Assembly: GCA_030765045.1 (NCBI GenBank) | Contig: CM060964.1 | Location: forward strand, 154,096,490 to 154,160,489 | Direction of reading: 5' to 3' | DNA length: 64,000 bases | From: Tenodera sinensis | Taxonomy: Eukaryota > Arthropoda > Insecta > Mantodea > Mantidae | Shown: in pieces, positions 20,411-30,024 of the stretch | Layout of the letters: each line of letters opens with the position of its first letter | Position numbering within the stretch: the first letter of the stretch is position 1 | Made by a program: the position numbers and the translations under genes | The notes under the pieces: model-generated | Seen by the model: only the letters and a program-made list of their open reading frames with translations | Database searches by the model: none | Told to the model about the DNA's origin: nothing

Positions 20411-21629
20411 ACTTAATATTTTTTATTATTTATTTAGAGCTAATTTATCACATTTAAGCGTTGAACAAAGGTATTTTTCGTCTTTCTGCGTCCCCCACTA
20501 CCCGGCAAAGTTTCCCATATGCGCCCCTCCCCTGGATCAGTCACTGCATTGGAACGAGCATTATTATGCTTAAATTTGAACACTAAAACGTAAATATAGG
20601 CCTGAAAACACTCACCAGTGGAAGTCAATGACGCCTAGCATACTTAGGCAGCTGTGGTCAGTAACGATAGCGACTTACTTGTGAATCACACAGTGTAGCC
20701 AACAGTGAATTTGGATTTCCCACTAATTAGCTTATTCAAAACTACCAGAAACCACTATATTTATTTTGAGACAATTTCATTTATCATATGTATGAGCTAG
20801 AACCTTGGAACTGTACAGGTCGCGCGTTACTTCTTGACGAATGAAAATTTTATATGAAAGGCTGAAAGCGAGTCACTACTCAGCTTTTGCGGGAACGTTG
20901 GCTTTGACAGAGAGAGGAGGCACAGTCTGCAGTGAGATGACGCACATGCTTCTGAGCTGAAGTAGTACTACACTACAAATCAATTTATCACACTTCCAGT
21001 AATATCAGTCACACGTATTATACACTATACCTCTATAACTGCTTCCACTTAACTTTCTTGCATTACTTCTATTCCCGACATTTCTCCCTCGTCTTTATCC
21101 TCGTCTGAATTGCTGTTAATTTCGTTGCATGCATGCATCCGTACACAAAACTTTTGTAGTCGACTGTATACACAAACGCGACAGAGGAAAACAGAGGTGT
21201 CTGTTATCGCAGCATAAACATTTGCTGACTTGTTTATTACGGGTAGGCCAACTCACTGGATTTCTGCTCAAGGTCATTCGTCAAGAACTAACGCGCAACC
21301 TATATTATGAAATATGTCTCCGCGAACTCGCCTCATGTTCATGCACATTAGGATCATAATTGCCTTTCCTAAGCTTGTCCATCTGAGCGCGCAACACAAA
21401 GGTGATATCATATTTTTATTGTTTGGAATATGCGCTTTGTGACCTCAGCTTCTTAGATAGGCTTATCGCTCAAACCAGCCATGGGGAATAACAAATCAAG
21501 TACAGCCCGTCCAGTCCGTCCCTACTCCATAGATCCTCAATAGCAGAGATCTGCCTACTTGCATAATAGGAAAAGTGGGGATTAGTATACCACTTGCTCT
21601 GACCATGATAACTACACAATAGTTAATTA
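20411..21629. other. No recognisable feature
   Basis: No exon, transposase fragment, terminal repeat or tandem repeat was identified in this 1.2 kb. Confidence 0.5.
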
Positions 21630-21637
21630 TAGTACGT

Positions 21638-22649
21638 CAGTGGCGTGCAGTAGTCACAACAATTACCCCAGCTGTATAGGTTACGGAACTGAAAAATCAT
21701 CCTATACTTTAAAATAAATAATCCTTATTCCAAATGGTCAGGTTATAAATAGTAGAGGTATTTGTTATACTAAATACTTTTCTGATATCTAATCTACCGT
21801 ACCCTTAGCTCATTATAACGCATATAAATTTATAAAAATGATCTCTTCTGCATATCGTCTATTACACAGTCACTCGCATTCATTTTCAATTAATTCACCT
21901 GTCACATTTACTAAATACTTTAACAGAAACACGCATAAAACGGTGCACTCTTCGCCTTTTAGTTTCCGCTGGGCTCAATACGAGCTTTCAAACTTGTGAC
22001 GACAACAACACTATATAATTCTGACCTTATCTGTGTGATGGCCAACGTATATTTCCCCCTTTATTTCCATTTTGTTAATGGTGGTCACTTTCGTAAAAAA
22101 AAAAGCATTCAAGTCATTTCTTACAAGCATTTTTTGTTAGTTAACAATTTTAAATATATGCGCTTTTCATATCGTTTGCATTATTGTACTATGTCCTATA
22201 GAAACACGCCATTATTGTAGGGTTGATACGCTTGCGTGTATCGCTATCTCTCATTCAAGCTTTCCATATCGATATGTAACCGATTGACTAGGCTCTGCTC
22301 TATGACGTCAAAGCCTAGCTACCTGCAATGAAACTGAACTAACCACTTGTCTGCTGTCGGTTGTCAGCCAGAGATACGCTAGCTAGGGCTCTATACAAGA
22401 TACGCATGCGTCAAGGCAGCATTCGTAGGCTAGCTGTTATTGTAAGGAGTATTCCTTTGAAACACGCCCAGTCGCGAAGAGCAACAGCCACCTAATGGCG
22501 GGCGGGAGTTTGAATTTTAAGTACCGTAATGTTCAAGTTCGATGTGCGTATTTGATTGAGATATGATAAAATTATTTTAATTTCGAACTTGTAAATAAAG
22601 CAGTTACCCCAGCAGTGCTGGGGTAGCTAGGGTTGAATGCACGCCACTT
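21638..22649. mobile_element. Candidate hAT-type non-autonomous element
   Basis: Left end CAGTGGCGTGCA and right end TGCACGCCACTT are inverted with one mismatch, and each is followed inward by a CCCCAGC motif. Flanks TAGTACGT (21630-21637) and AAATACGT (22650-22657) agree at 6 of 8 positions, as expected for an old 8-bp duplication. No transposase. Contains a CRE-like TGACGTCA at about 22303. Confidence 0.55.
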
Positions 22650-22657
22650 AAATACGT

Positions 22658-23240
22658 AAACATACACTGTTTGTGCATGTGGCTACCTGAGTTCTGACAT
22701 TACTCGCTTGTTCCCCACCACTCCAGTCACTTCTCCTAATGTTTCCTCTCTTGCGTATATGGAATGTCATATAGTCATTGATTTCTAACTCATTCCATTC
22801 CATAAATAAGCATAGTAATGCGGGAAAGAAGCCGAAAGACTGTCTGTCACAAATCAAACTGTTTAGGCGTTAGAAACTTAAGCGCTACTAGAGTTATTTG
22901 CTGTATGATGAATGAACCAAGTAAGTTTGAATGAGTTTTTCATTAAACCACCCAGATGGTTTTAGGATCCACCATAAATCGCACTAGCCACTAGATGCAA
23001 AATTCGCCCGCTAGGTAGGTCCTCAAAAACACCAGATTTAGAAAGAAAACCACTAACTTCGCAACACTGAAATCACAGGACTGATAAGGTAATGGGAAGT
23101 CCCTTTGGTTTCTCAACGGGTAAACGATGTACATCAAGTGAATAAAGTGGACGTAAAAAATCGCCGGTTTGTAATACTCCGCGGCTACGTCCATTCGCAA
23201 TGACAGAACATAGTTACCGCTACGAGTAAGTATAATATGC
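22658..23240. other. No clear feature
   Basis: Unannotated DNA. The minus strand here may be a continuation of the neighbouring DDE transposase relic, but no motif is preserved. Confidence 0.4.
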
Positions 23241-23800
23241 GTATTACGCCACTAAAAGGATATATTTACTCGATCTAAATAACATGCAGCACATGGAAAT
23301 TAACTGCTACGTATGTCATCTCTGTCCACAATAACTTTTTCGTTTTCTGCTCACAAACTCGAAACTACTTTCCAGGAGCAGCTTTTGGAGGGAAGCTCGT
23401 TTTAAAACTGGAAAGTTGGGATCAGAGTTAACTGCCAACAGTACTTTGTTTAAGGTGGGGGTTCATTGTTAACAAAGAACTGGGGAACGCTTGGACGGAT
23501 TGCAGATCTCAAATTCATCACAAACATCTAGAACTTGCCTGGCGCGTGGTTCCTTCTTGCCGGGAGTTCTGACTTCACCAACTGAGGATTTTTCTTTGCA
23601 TACACTGTAAATACTTGAAACTGATTCACCGGTACGCTCGGATGTTTATTTCAGCACGTCATCTATACCAAGTTCGGGATATTTCTCGCAGAACTTGTTA
23701 AACACGCTCAATATTATTGTCTTTTCACCACTTCGTAACGGTTTTCCGCACTTATATCTCACAACATTCACTTGTTCCATGTTACTTTCATAGTGAATGA
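23241..23800 (-). pseudogene. DDE transposase N-terminal relic (HTH type)
   Basis: Minus strand from about 23780: MEQVNVVRYKCGKPLRSGEK, then a stretch like ILSVFNKFCEKYPELGIDDV; after a stop TGESVSSIYSVCKE and a segment TPGKKEPRARQVLDVCDEF; in other frames PTLNKVLLAVNSD, VLKRASLQKLL and SFEFVSRKRKSY. The order GEK–VY–SPGKKR–DEFD–PTxxKLL–FKRTTL–RKRxS is that of a repeated insect transposase family with a Tc1/mariner-like DDE domain (from memory). The catalytic part is not visible. At least three stops or frameshifts. It ends 0.9 kb upstream of the Rpt1 start codon. Confidence 0.6.
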
Positions 23801-24701
23801 TGCGCGCGCCGAATGAGTTTGGCTGGTTACAATTTCACTTAACTGCGTATTCTTACAATTCAACTATGCTTAGTGCGCTTAGTTCGTACTTTAGCAGAAA
23901 TTAAATGAGATTTTAGGCCTTAGTAGTAGTATGTACGTTTTCGAAGGACTATTTAGATGTCGAAGGAGTCAAGAAGGCGTGTTGCGGTCAAAATGCATGT
24001 GGTTTTGTTTACGTCTCATATATTCACTTGATGTACATAGTATAGAGGTTTTATTTTAATCTTATCTTGTATTTCTCAGAGAGGCTGACAGAAAGGGACT
24101 TCACCATTGTAATGAACATGACTGCACTCTTTATCAATTAGGAAATTATTAATTATCTTTAAAAGAGGATAAAATTATGTAGATTTTCTTGTATTTTTAA
24201 AAAAAGAGATTTTTCCATTTTGTAACTAACCGAAAGTAGAAAAGTACATGTGCAAAAAATTGATCTCCTTTAAAAAAAAGTAGATCTGACAACACTGCTC
24301 TCTGCACCGCGTGTATAAACGAGGCCTCGTGTGGCAACATGACAGGCGCAATAACACTGTGATTTTAGGTTGAGACATATTATAGGTGTCCTGTGACACC
24401 AGCTATGACCGTGGCTGTAGCATGGTTATGCAACCTAACGGATGGAACATCACCAAATATAACCAGACTGCACTATAATGGGGGGGAAATGTCAAGGTTG
24501 TTTTGGGGGGGATCTCAATAAGCTAGTCATTGCGCAGAACATGTAGTAGTCGTTGAACAGTCATTTTAAACTAGGTGTTCTGTGATTTTAAATTTAAGAC
24601 AGTTGTTCGTGACCTGTGGTTGGTGATCGGCTCTAGAGCAAATAATAATTTGTGGTAAAGCTTTCACTTCTCAGAAAGTTATAAAATAATTTTGTATAAA
24701 A
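23801..24701 (+). promoter_or_regulatory. Upstream region / probable promoter area of Rpt1
   Basis: No coding sequence is visible between the DDE transposase relic and the Rpt1 start codon. A core promoter and 5' UTR of Rpt1 must lie here or upstream, but I cannot point to a convincing TATA box, initiator or proteasome-gene control element. A G-run of nine at 24480-24488 and AT-rich stretches are the only landmarks. The assignment is by position alone. Confidence 0.35.
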
Positions 24702-24771
24702 ATGCCGGATTTCCTTGGAGATGATATGAGAAAAGTTAAAGACGAGAAAGAAGGAGAGAAGGAAATAAAGT
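24702..24771 (+). CDS. Rpt1: 26S proteasome ATPase subunit Rpt1 (PSMC2), coding exon 1
   Basis: Encodes 23 codons plus one base, beginning MPDFLGDDMRKVKDEK, and is followed at once by the consensus donor GTAAGT. The MPD-LG-D start and the lysine/glutamate-rich stretch match the N-terminus of Rpt1, an AAA+ ATPase of the ring that unfolds substrates and feeds them to the 20S proteasome core. The exon leaves phase 1; its last T joins CA of the exon at 36495 to make a serine codon. The start is the first ATG in this frame, in an AAAA-ATG context, which agrees with the known start of the family. No TATA box or initiator was identified upstream. Identification rests on memory of the family and on agreement of all three exons. 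Confidence 0.9.
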
Positions 24772-25744
24772 GTAAGTTGATTACTTCTAACCTTAAAAGA
24801 ACTTAACTATCAGAAAATTGTATTGAGTCGTGTAACGATATACTGGTTCAACCTTTATATAGAAACTCTCATAAATAATCGGACAAAGCTCAACAGTAAC
24901 TTTAGAAAACGAAAATCAACGTTTGAAGTGCTATTTTATTGAAGCTAATGATAAGCCACAGCTAAATGGTTCGTCCTTGTAATAATGCACATTTTTTTAA
25001 GCGTTAGAAAGAAATATAGCGTTTTTATGTCCTCAAAAGTATTCTGGAATAACAAATTGAGAGTGAGGGAAAATAAGGCTAAATACTTTGTGACTCCTGT
25101 CCTTTTTATTACTTCTTGCAACCTATGGGGCATGCTGTGAGCCAGGTTTTTCAGGTAAGATGTGGAAAGTTTACTTCATTCCTCTTGCAACTTGTACAAG
25201 TTTATTTGTTCGTTTGGTCCCATTGCGAGCAGAGCTCAGGGACGTTACACATACAATTGGAACATGCATCAAGATTAATAAAATACCCACCATCAATAGT
25301 ATTATCATTTCCCTCCATCATTGTGAAAAAGAAAGAAGAGAAAAGAATTTTTTTTTTTAATTTAAATTGGAAGCCGCCACCACCATTGCGAGAGGAAACT
25401 ACACAACATGCTGTATAATACCATAATGTATAATCTGCCATATATTTAGTATTTAGCTGTTGATGCAGTATTAAATAAGGTAAATGTTTACAAAGTCGGC
25501 CGCTCGAGAAAACGAATGAAACATAGTGCAATGGATGCAGTTTTTATTGCTGATTACGATTTTGAAAGCTTTATTAGGCGCTCAAGCTTAGTTTCTGATT
25601 TGTGAGCAAAGTTCGAACGTGCGATGCAGTGGTTTTATTTCGTTTATGCGGCGGATATTAGCAAATGTGTATAAACGAGGATAATATATGCTAGAATGAT
25701 TGATTAGTAATGCATTTATCCTAGTTAAATGATAGCATATTTGC
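24772..25744. other. Rpt1 intron 1, first part, no further feature
   Basis: Starts with GTAAGT. Nothing coding or repetitive was recognised up to the Tc1 relic. Confidence 0.5.
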
Positions 25745-26680
25745 CTCAAGTCAAATGTTGCTGCTTTGAGTTGATAGGGGTCTTCTGCACGGCCTTCTCC
25801 AGATTATACCATACTGATTGTATAGGATTATGATCCGGGGACTGAGAGGGTGGATGCAGTATATGTTGACATTTATAAAGTAACCGCAATTTGGGATGTA
25901 TGCTTCGGATCATTATCCTGATAAAATGAAAAGCTGTCCAAAATACCCATAATTTCTGCACTTAGTTTCAAATTTTACTGTGATATTTTAGGATAGACAT
26001 CCTTGTTCATGATTGTGTCTATAAACACCAGCTTTTCCCACTCCATTAGAGGAAATACAACCCCATACCATTACATTCCCGCTGCTGTGTTTAACTGTGC
26101 CTTGTAAATTTTGTTCTTCCAGCTCTGTGCTTGATTTCCTTTATGCAACCACCCTGCCATTGGAACCAGCAAGGTTGTATTTACTTTCATCACAAAAAAT
26201 AACTTGGTTCCACCAACCGGTTGTCTTGTTCATAAATTCCTTGGCAAATTGTAATCTTTTCTTTTTGGTGGAGATGTATGGCTTTTTTCTGGCTATGGCA
26301 ACATTAAAACCTTGGTTTTGCATCACTCTTCTGATTGTTTCAGGGCTAACTCAATCCTACTTCTTCCTTAATCTTGGCACAAATCATCGAAGCACTTATA
26401 CGCAGATTGCGTTTTACCTTCTGCATAATGTGACTCCTCCTTATCGGAAAGAATTTTTGTTCGCCCAGGCTTAGCTCAAGATTCAATTCTGTCTTTGTAT
26501 TTATACTGGTGAGTTATGTCACAAACTGTAGTTTTCTCAGATTAACAATCTGTGTTATTTCCCAGAATGTTTTATGCTTCTCATAATAATAAATTATCAA
26601 CTGCCTCTGTTCAAATGTACGCTTCTTACCTCTGGACCCTATATTATGCTCTTCCCTTCTTCTTGTGACATACTGCTTCT
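25745..26680 (-). pseudogene. Tc1-like transposase relic
   Basis: Minus strand, N to C: GSRGKKRTFEQRQLIIYYYE (HTH), ARKKPYISTKKKRLQFAKEF, FCDESKYNLAGSNGR (first catalytic Asp in CDES), FYQDNDPKHTSQ (second Asp), PSQSPDHNPIQSVWYNLEKA. This is the full order of a Tc1 protein, cut by stops and frameshifts. Terminal inverted repeats were not located. Lies in Rpt1 intron 1. Confidence 0.85.
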
Positions 26681-26734
26681 ACGATATTGTATTGTCTACT
26701 GACAGACTTCACCTACTTAAAATATGATTTGAAG

Positions 26735-27248
26735 CTTTCCTGGTGACGAACATATTCAAGATGTTCTCCGGCTTCTAGCCAGGTTTAGTGATGCAGAGAC
26801 ATCGACGTTTCAGGAGTGTACATCTCTCCTATCATCAGGATGATGAATGACTAGCAAGAGTGAAGGGACCAGTATATGTACTGTCTGCTAGTACGTACTG
26901 AGTAGAAAACACCCAGACTAATGTGGAGGTGGTTCATCGCTCTGTTGGAATCTGTGTTTTCTGAGTCAGTCGATTTCCAACTTTAAGGCTGGTTTCCAGG
27001 AGGGACTAAACTGCAATCCAGCATCCCGGTTCAGTGTGTTCTTCTCGTAGGAGATGGGCAGAGCCTCCTTAATCCTCCGTTCCCATAAACCGCTACGTTT
27101 AGCCACAATGGTCGTTTCTTTGAAGTTAGCTCTGTGGTCTTCTTCAAAGCAGTGCTCTGCCAGCCCTGACTTGTCAGGCTGCATTAAGCGTATGGACTGT
27201 TCGTGCTCCTTGACTCTGGTGGAAATGGTCCTGCCAACGAATGACTAA
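26735..27248 (-). mobile_element. Penelope-like element 2, 5'-truncated, GIY-YIG end
   Basis: Minus strand begins in the GIY-YIG domain: SFVGRTISTRVKEHEQSI, then KSGLAEHCFEEDHRANF, WERRIKEALPISYEKN and LNRDAGLQFSPSWKP. This is the linking and C-terminal part of a Penelope endonuclease. After the stop comes a terminal region with CTGATGA and GAAACGTCG, ending near TTTGAAGCTTTCC on the + strand, a motif shared with family F inverted-repeat elements. It belongs to a different subfamily from PLE 1. Confidence 0.83.
26800..26840 (-). other. Hammerhead-like core in PLE 2
   Basis: Minus strand: CTGATGA (26838-26832), AGGAG, 9-nt loop, CTCCT, GAAAC (26811-26807), GTC. The first core segment is the exact CUGAUGA, stem II has five pairs, and GAAACGTC follows. 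The upstream partner strand for stem III (ACGTC) was not found in this truncated copy. Confidence 0.5.
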
Positions 27249-27404
27249 AAATGACAAAAATATGTGCTAAGAAGTAAAAAAAAAATATGTGCTAAAACAA
27301 ATAAAATATTTTAAAGATCTAAATGGCTGAACTACCTGATATAAATGTACCTGTTACTCACCAGACATTATTCTTGGAAGGGTTCAACAAATACTATAGA
27401 ATTA

Positions 27405-27815
27405 CAGTATAGACCGCATGATTCCTCAAATTTTCCATCTCAAAAGATTTGATGATTGTCACAAAAAATTGTCTTGAATTTTGAAAATGATCACTCCACG
27501 TCAAAAGAAGTCAGTCTAACATCATTATAGCATGTTATGTCACTCACACTGGCATCAATAATTTCATGTTGCCCATCCAACACATTTGAAATTTTATAGG
27601 CTGTTAAGTCCAGTATTATTTTTGAACACTTCCTTGTATTTTCTTTTTAGGGTTTGTGCTACAGGATCAAAAAGAATCTTAATTTTTTTTTCGCATGCTG
27701 TACTACTTGAATTGTTTCTCCCAAAAGACATTCCTACTGATTTCAGTTTCCTAATGGAATCACAGAGGAAACCAAGATTTGCGGAAAAGTATGCAAAGTA
27801 ATTTCTTAACACAGT
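27405..27815 (-). pseudogene. hAT transposase C-terminal relic
   Basis: Minus strand: FSANLGFLCDSIRKLKSVGM, KRKYKEVFKNNTGLNSL, then in other frames DITCYNDVRLTSFDVE-SFS, FKTIFCDNHQIF, MENLRNHAVLYCN. These match the dimerisation segment of hAT transposases (FKYAPITSVDVERSFS…L…YCN pattern), the same type as at 46671-47060. Broken in several places. Intron 1 of Rpt1. Confidence 0.7.
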
Positions 27816-27830
27816 GTCTTTTAATTTTCA

Positions 27831-28594
27831 CAGCATTTTGTGGCAATTACACTACTTATCACCCCAGACATCCTTAATCCACTGTAACTCAAAACTGCCA
27901 ATATGTAATTTCACAACACAACTAGAATATCGTATAATCTCTGTGGATTCGCAAATGATTAAATTTGACTATACAGTTTCAGTGTATACACTAGCTGGAT
28001 TGTGAAGTGATAACAGGTGCAGTACAGGAATTCCTTGTTATCTTGCAGGCTCATGTTGCTTGAGTAATCAGGATGTTTATATTTTCTTCCAACTGAAGGG
28101 ATACTATAGCTGACATGTCAGTTCTTCCAATAATGAATAAGAAATTGTGACGTCCAACCTGCGTAATTGAGCATTAAAGAAGTGGATGGTGGCTTGTAAA
28201 AAATAATTTACTGTTGCTGTTATGTGATTTATGTGAAAAGTATTTTAAATATGTTTCCTTTATACGATGTTTGTGTAATTTATGTGAATATCCGAAAATA
28301 TTTATTTACATAAAAAAATCAGAAAATATGCATTTTTATGTGCAATAAAACTTAAAATATTTGCTCCGGTGTAAATATCCAGAATATTAAACTAAGTTTC
28401 AAGTTCATACTAGGACACAAACTATGTATTTACCTAAAGATCTGAGCCCAAGTGATTAATTATTTAAAAACCCTGTATGATTACTACCAAAATAAGTTAC
28501 AAGTAACAAACTGTTATCTTCGTACATTGTTATGAAATTACGCATCCAATTTGGAACAAAAACCATTTATTTTTTCTAAATTATAAATTATAAT
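27831..28594. other. No recognisable feature
   Basis: AT-rich intronic DNA with no motif recognised. Confidence 0.5.
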
Positions 28595-29852
28595 TTATAA
28601 TAGATGATGGAAATGTTGACCTTCTGTTCTCAAACAGGCAGCATATCTCGTGTAAATATTCTTGCTCACTCTGCAAAGCTCCGCAACAGGAATTTTTGTG
28701 ATTTCTTGTGCAGTGTTTTCTCTAAGTTTCTGTAGTGTGTGAGGATTGGAATGATACACTTTGTCTTTTAAAGAACCCCTTAAATAAAAATCACAACTCA
28801 TTAGGTCAGGAGAACGAGAGGGCCACAAATCAACTCTAATTATTCTGTCATCAAGCACCTCTCTTACTGCATTTAATGATACAGCAGCTGAATGTGCTGT
28901 TTGGAACCAACCATACGATTTCTCTTCTTCTGTCAAGCAGTTGAAAAGTGGCCTCAGAATTAACCTCTGATATCGCTCTGCATTTATTGTTTCATCAAAG
29001 AATATGGGGTGTATTATTCTTCTACCACTTATCACACACCACATTCCGGCGGCGCTGTGGCCGAGCGGTTAGCACGCTCGCCTACCACCTAGGCGGCCCG
29101 GGTTCGATCCCAGGGACCCGCATGTGGTATTCGTGGTGGACGAAGCGGCGTCTGGGCGGGTTTTCTCCGGGTGCTCCGGTTTCCCCCGCCATCTCATTCC
29201 ACCGGTGCTCCATCTTCATTCCATGTATCATCAGTGTCACCGCCTGTGGTGCCGTAGTAGTAAAAGCGGGCGTTAAACACTACAACTACAACTACACACA
29301 CCACATTCCAAGTTTCTGATCGTAATGAGACATTTCATCCAGTAGCACAGGTTTTTCTGAAGTCCAGTAGCAACTGTTGAGTATTCACACGTCCAGTTAG
29401 ACAAAACTAAGATTCATCAGTGGAAAACAAAAGCTGTGGGTCTTTCTGCAAATTGGAAAATCCATTCACATGCTTAGTGGGATCATTTGGCTTTAACACT
29501 TGCACTCTTGTTTAGCGCTAGGGCCTCAGTTTCAACAGATGCATAGCATTTCTCGCAGAAGATTGAGATACAGCTGTTTGCTGCTCTTTGTGTTTTCAGC
29601 AATTTTCGAGGTGAACGCCCCAAAGCAGCACCAATGACATTCAGTTAACACTGACCTCTTCCTCAAATGTTTCTTGTCCAACACCGAACCTGAAGCTTCA
29701 GATTTATTTACGACCGCATGTACAGTTGTCCTTGCAGGTGGTACAGAGTTCTGAAACTTTTCAACAAACTCCCTGCACATACAGCGAGATGCATGCTTGA
29801 AGTAAGCTTTACAAACAAACACACGTTCTTCCACAGATAAGTGATGTACCAT
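28595..29852 (-). pseudogene. mariner-type transposase relic, nearly full length, split by a SINE
   Basis: Minus strand starts MVHHLSVEERVFVCKAYFKH with VNKSEASGSVLDKKHLRKRS (DUF4817-like HTH), then FSTDES-FCLTGRVNTQQ (first catalytic region), YDQKLGMWCVISGRRIIHPI, FDETINAERYQRLILRPLF and LWPSRSPDLMSCDFYLRGSL up to …RTEGQHFHHLL. The WFQ-DGA-AH motif is damaged (WFQTAHSAA), so the second catalytic Asp is lost. The family A-type relic at 51985-52860 is a relative. A family B SINE (29048-29295) interrupts it between Y-D-Q-K-L and G-M-W-C. Confidence 0.87.
29048..29295 (+). mobile_element. SINE family B, full-length copy
   Basis: 248 bp between an exact 14-bp duplication ACACACCACATTCC (29034-29047, 29296-29309). 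The head GGCGGCGCTGTGGCCGAGCG resembles a tRNA with a Leu/Ser-like A box (TGGCCGAGCGG) and B box GGTTCGATCCC. The body contains GTGGTATTCGTGGTGGACGA and GTTTTCTCCGGGTGCTCCGG. The end is GCCGTAGTAGTAAAAGCGGG, CGTTAAACACTACAACTACA. Both promoter boxes are intact and the target duplication is perfect, so this is a young copy. Confidence 0.93.
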
Positions 29853-30024
29853 GTGTACTGCACAACAGAGGCACCTGATACACTGAATGACTGCGCCTGA
29901 TGCAGCAATACCAATGAGAGTTGGCACTGGCACACTTTTGAGCGGGAATTGCCAGTCTGACGTCCTGGCAGCCTGCACGGGAGTAGGGAAGGAGAGATGG
30001 GCCACGAATGGCTTTTAAGTATAA

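Noticed and set aside
20298..20573. Short + strand reading frame after the Penelope GIY-YIG part
   Set aside because: It overlaps the terminal region with the hammerhead-like motif and has no relative known to me.
29048..29125. A working tRNA gene
   Set aside because: Good A and B boxes, but the sequence continues into a SINE body, has a 14-bp target duplication and lacks a paired acceptor stem.
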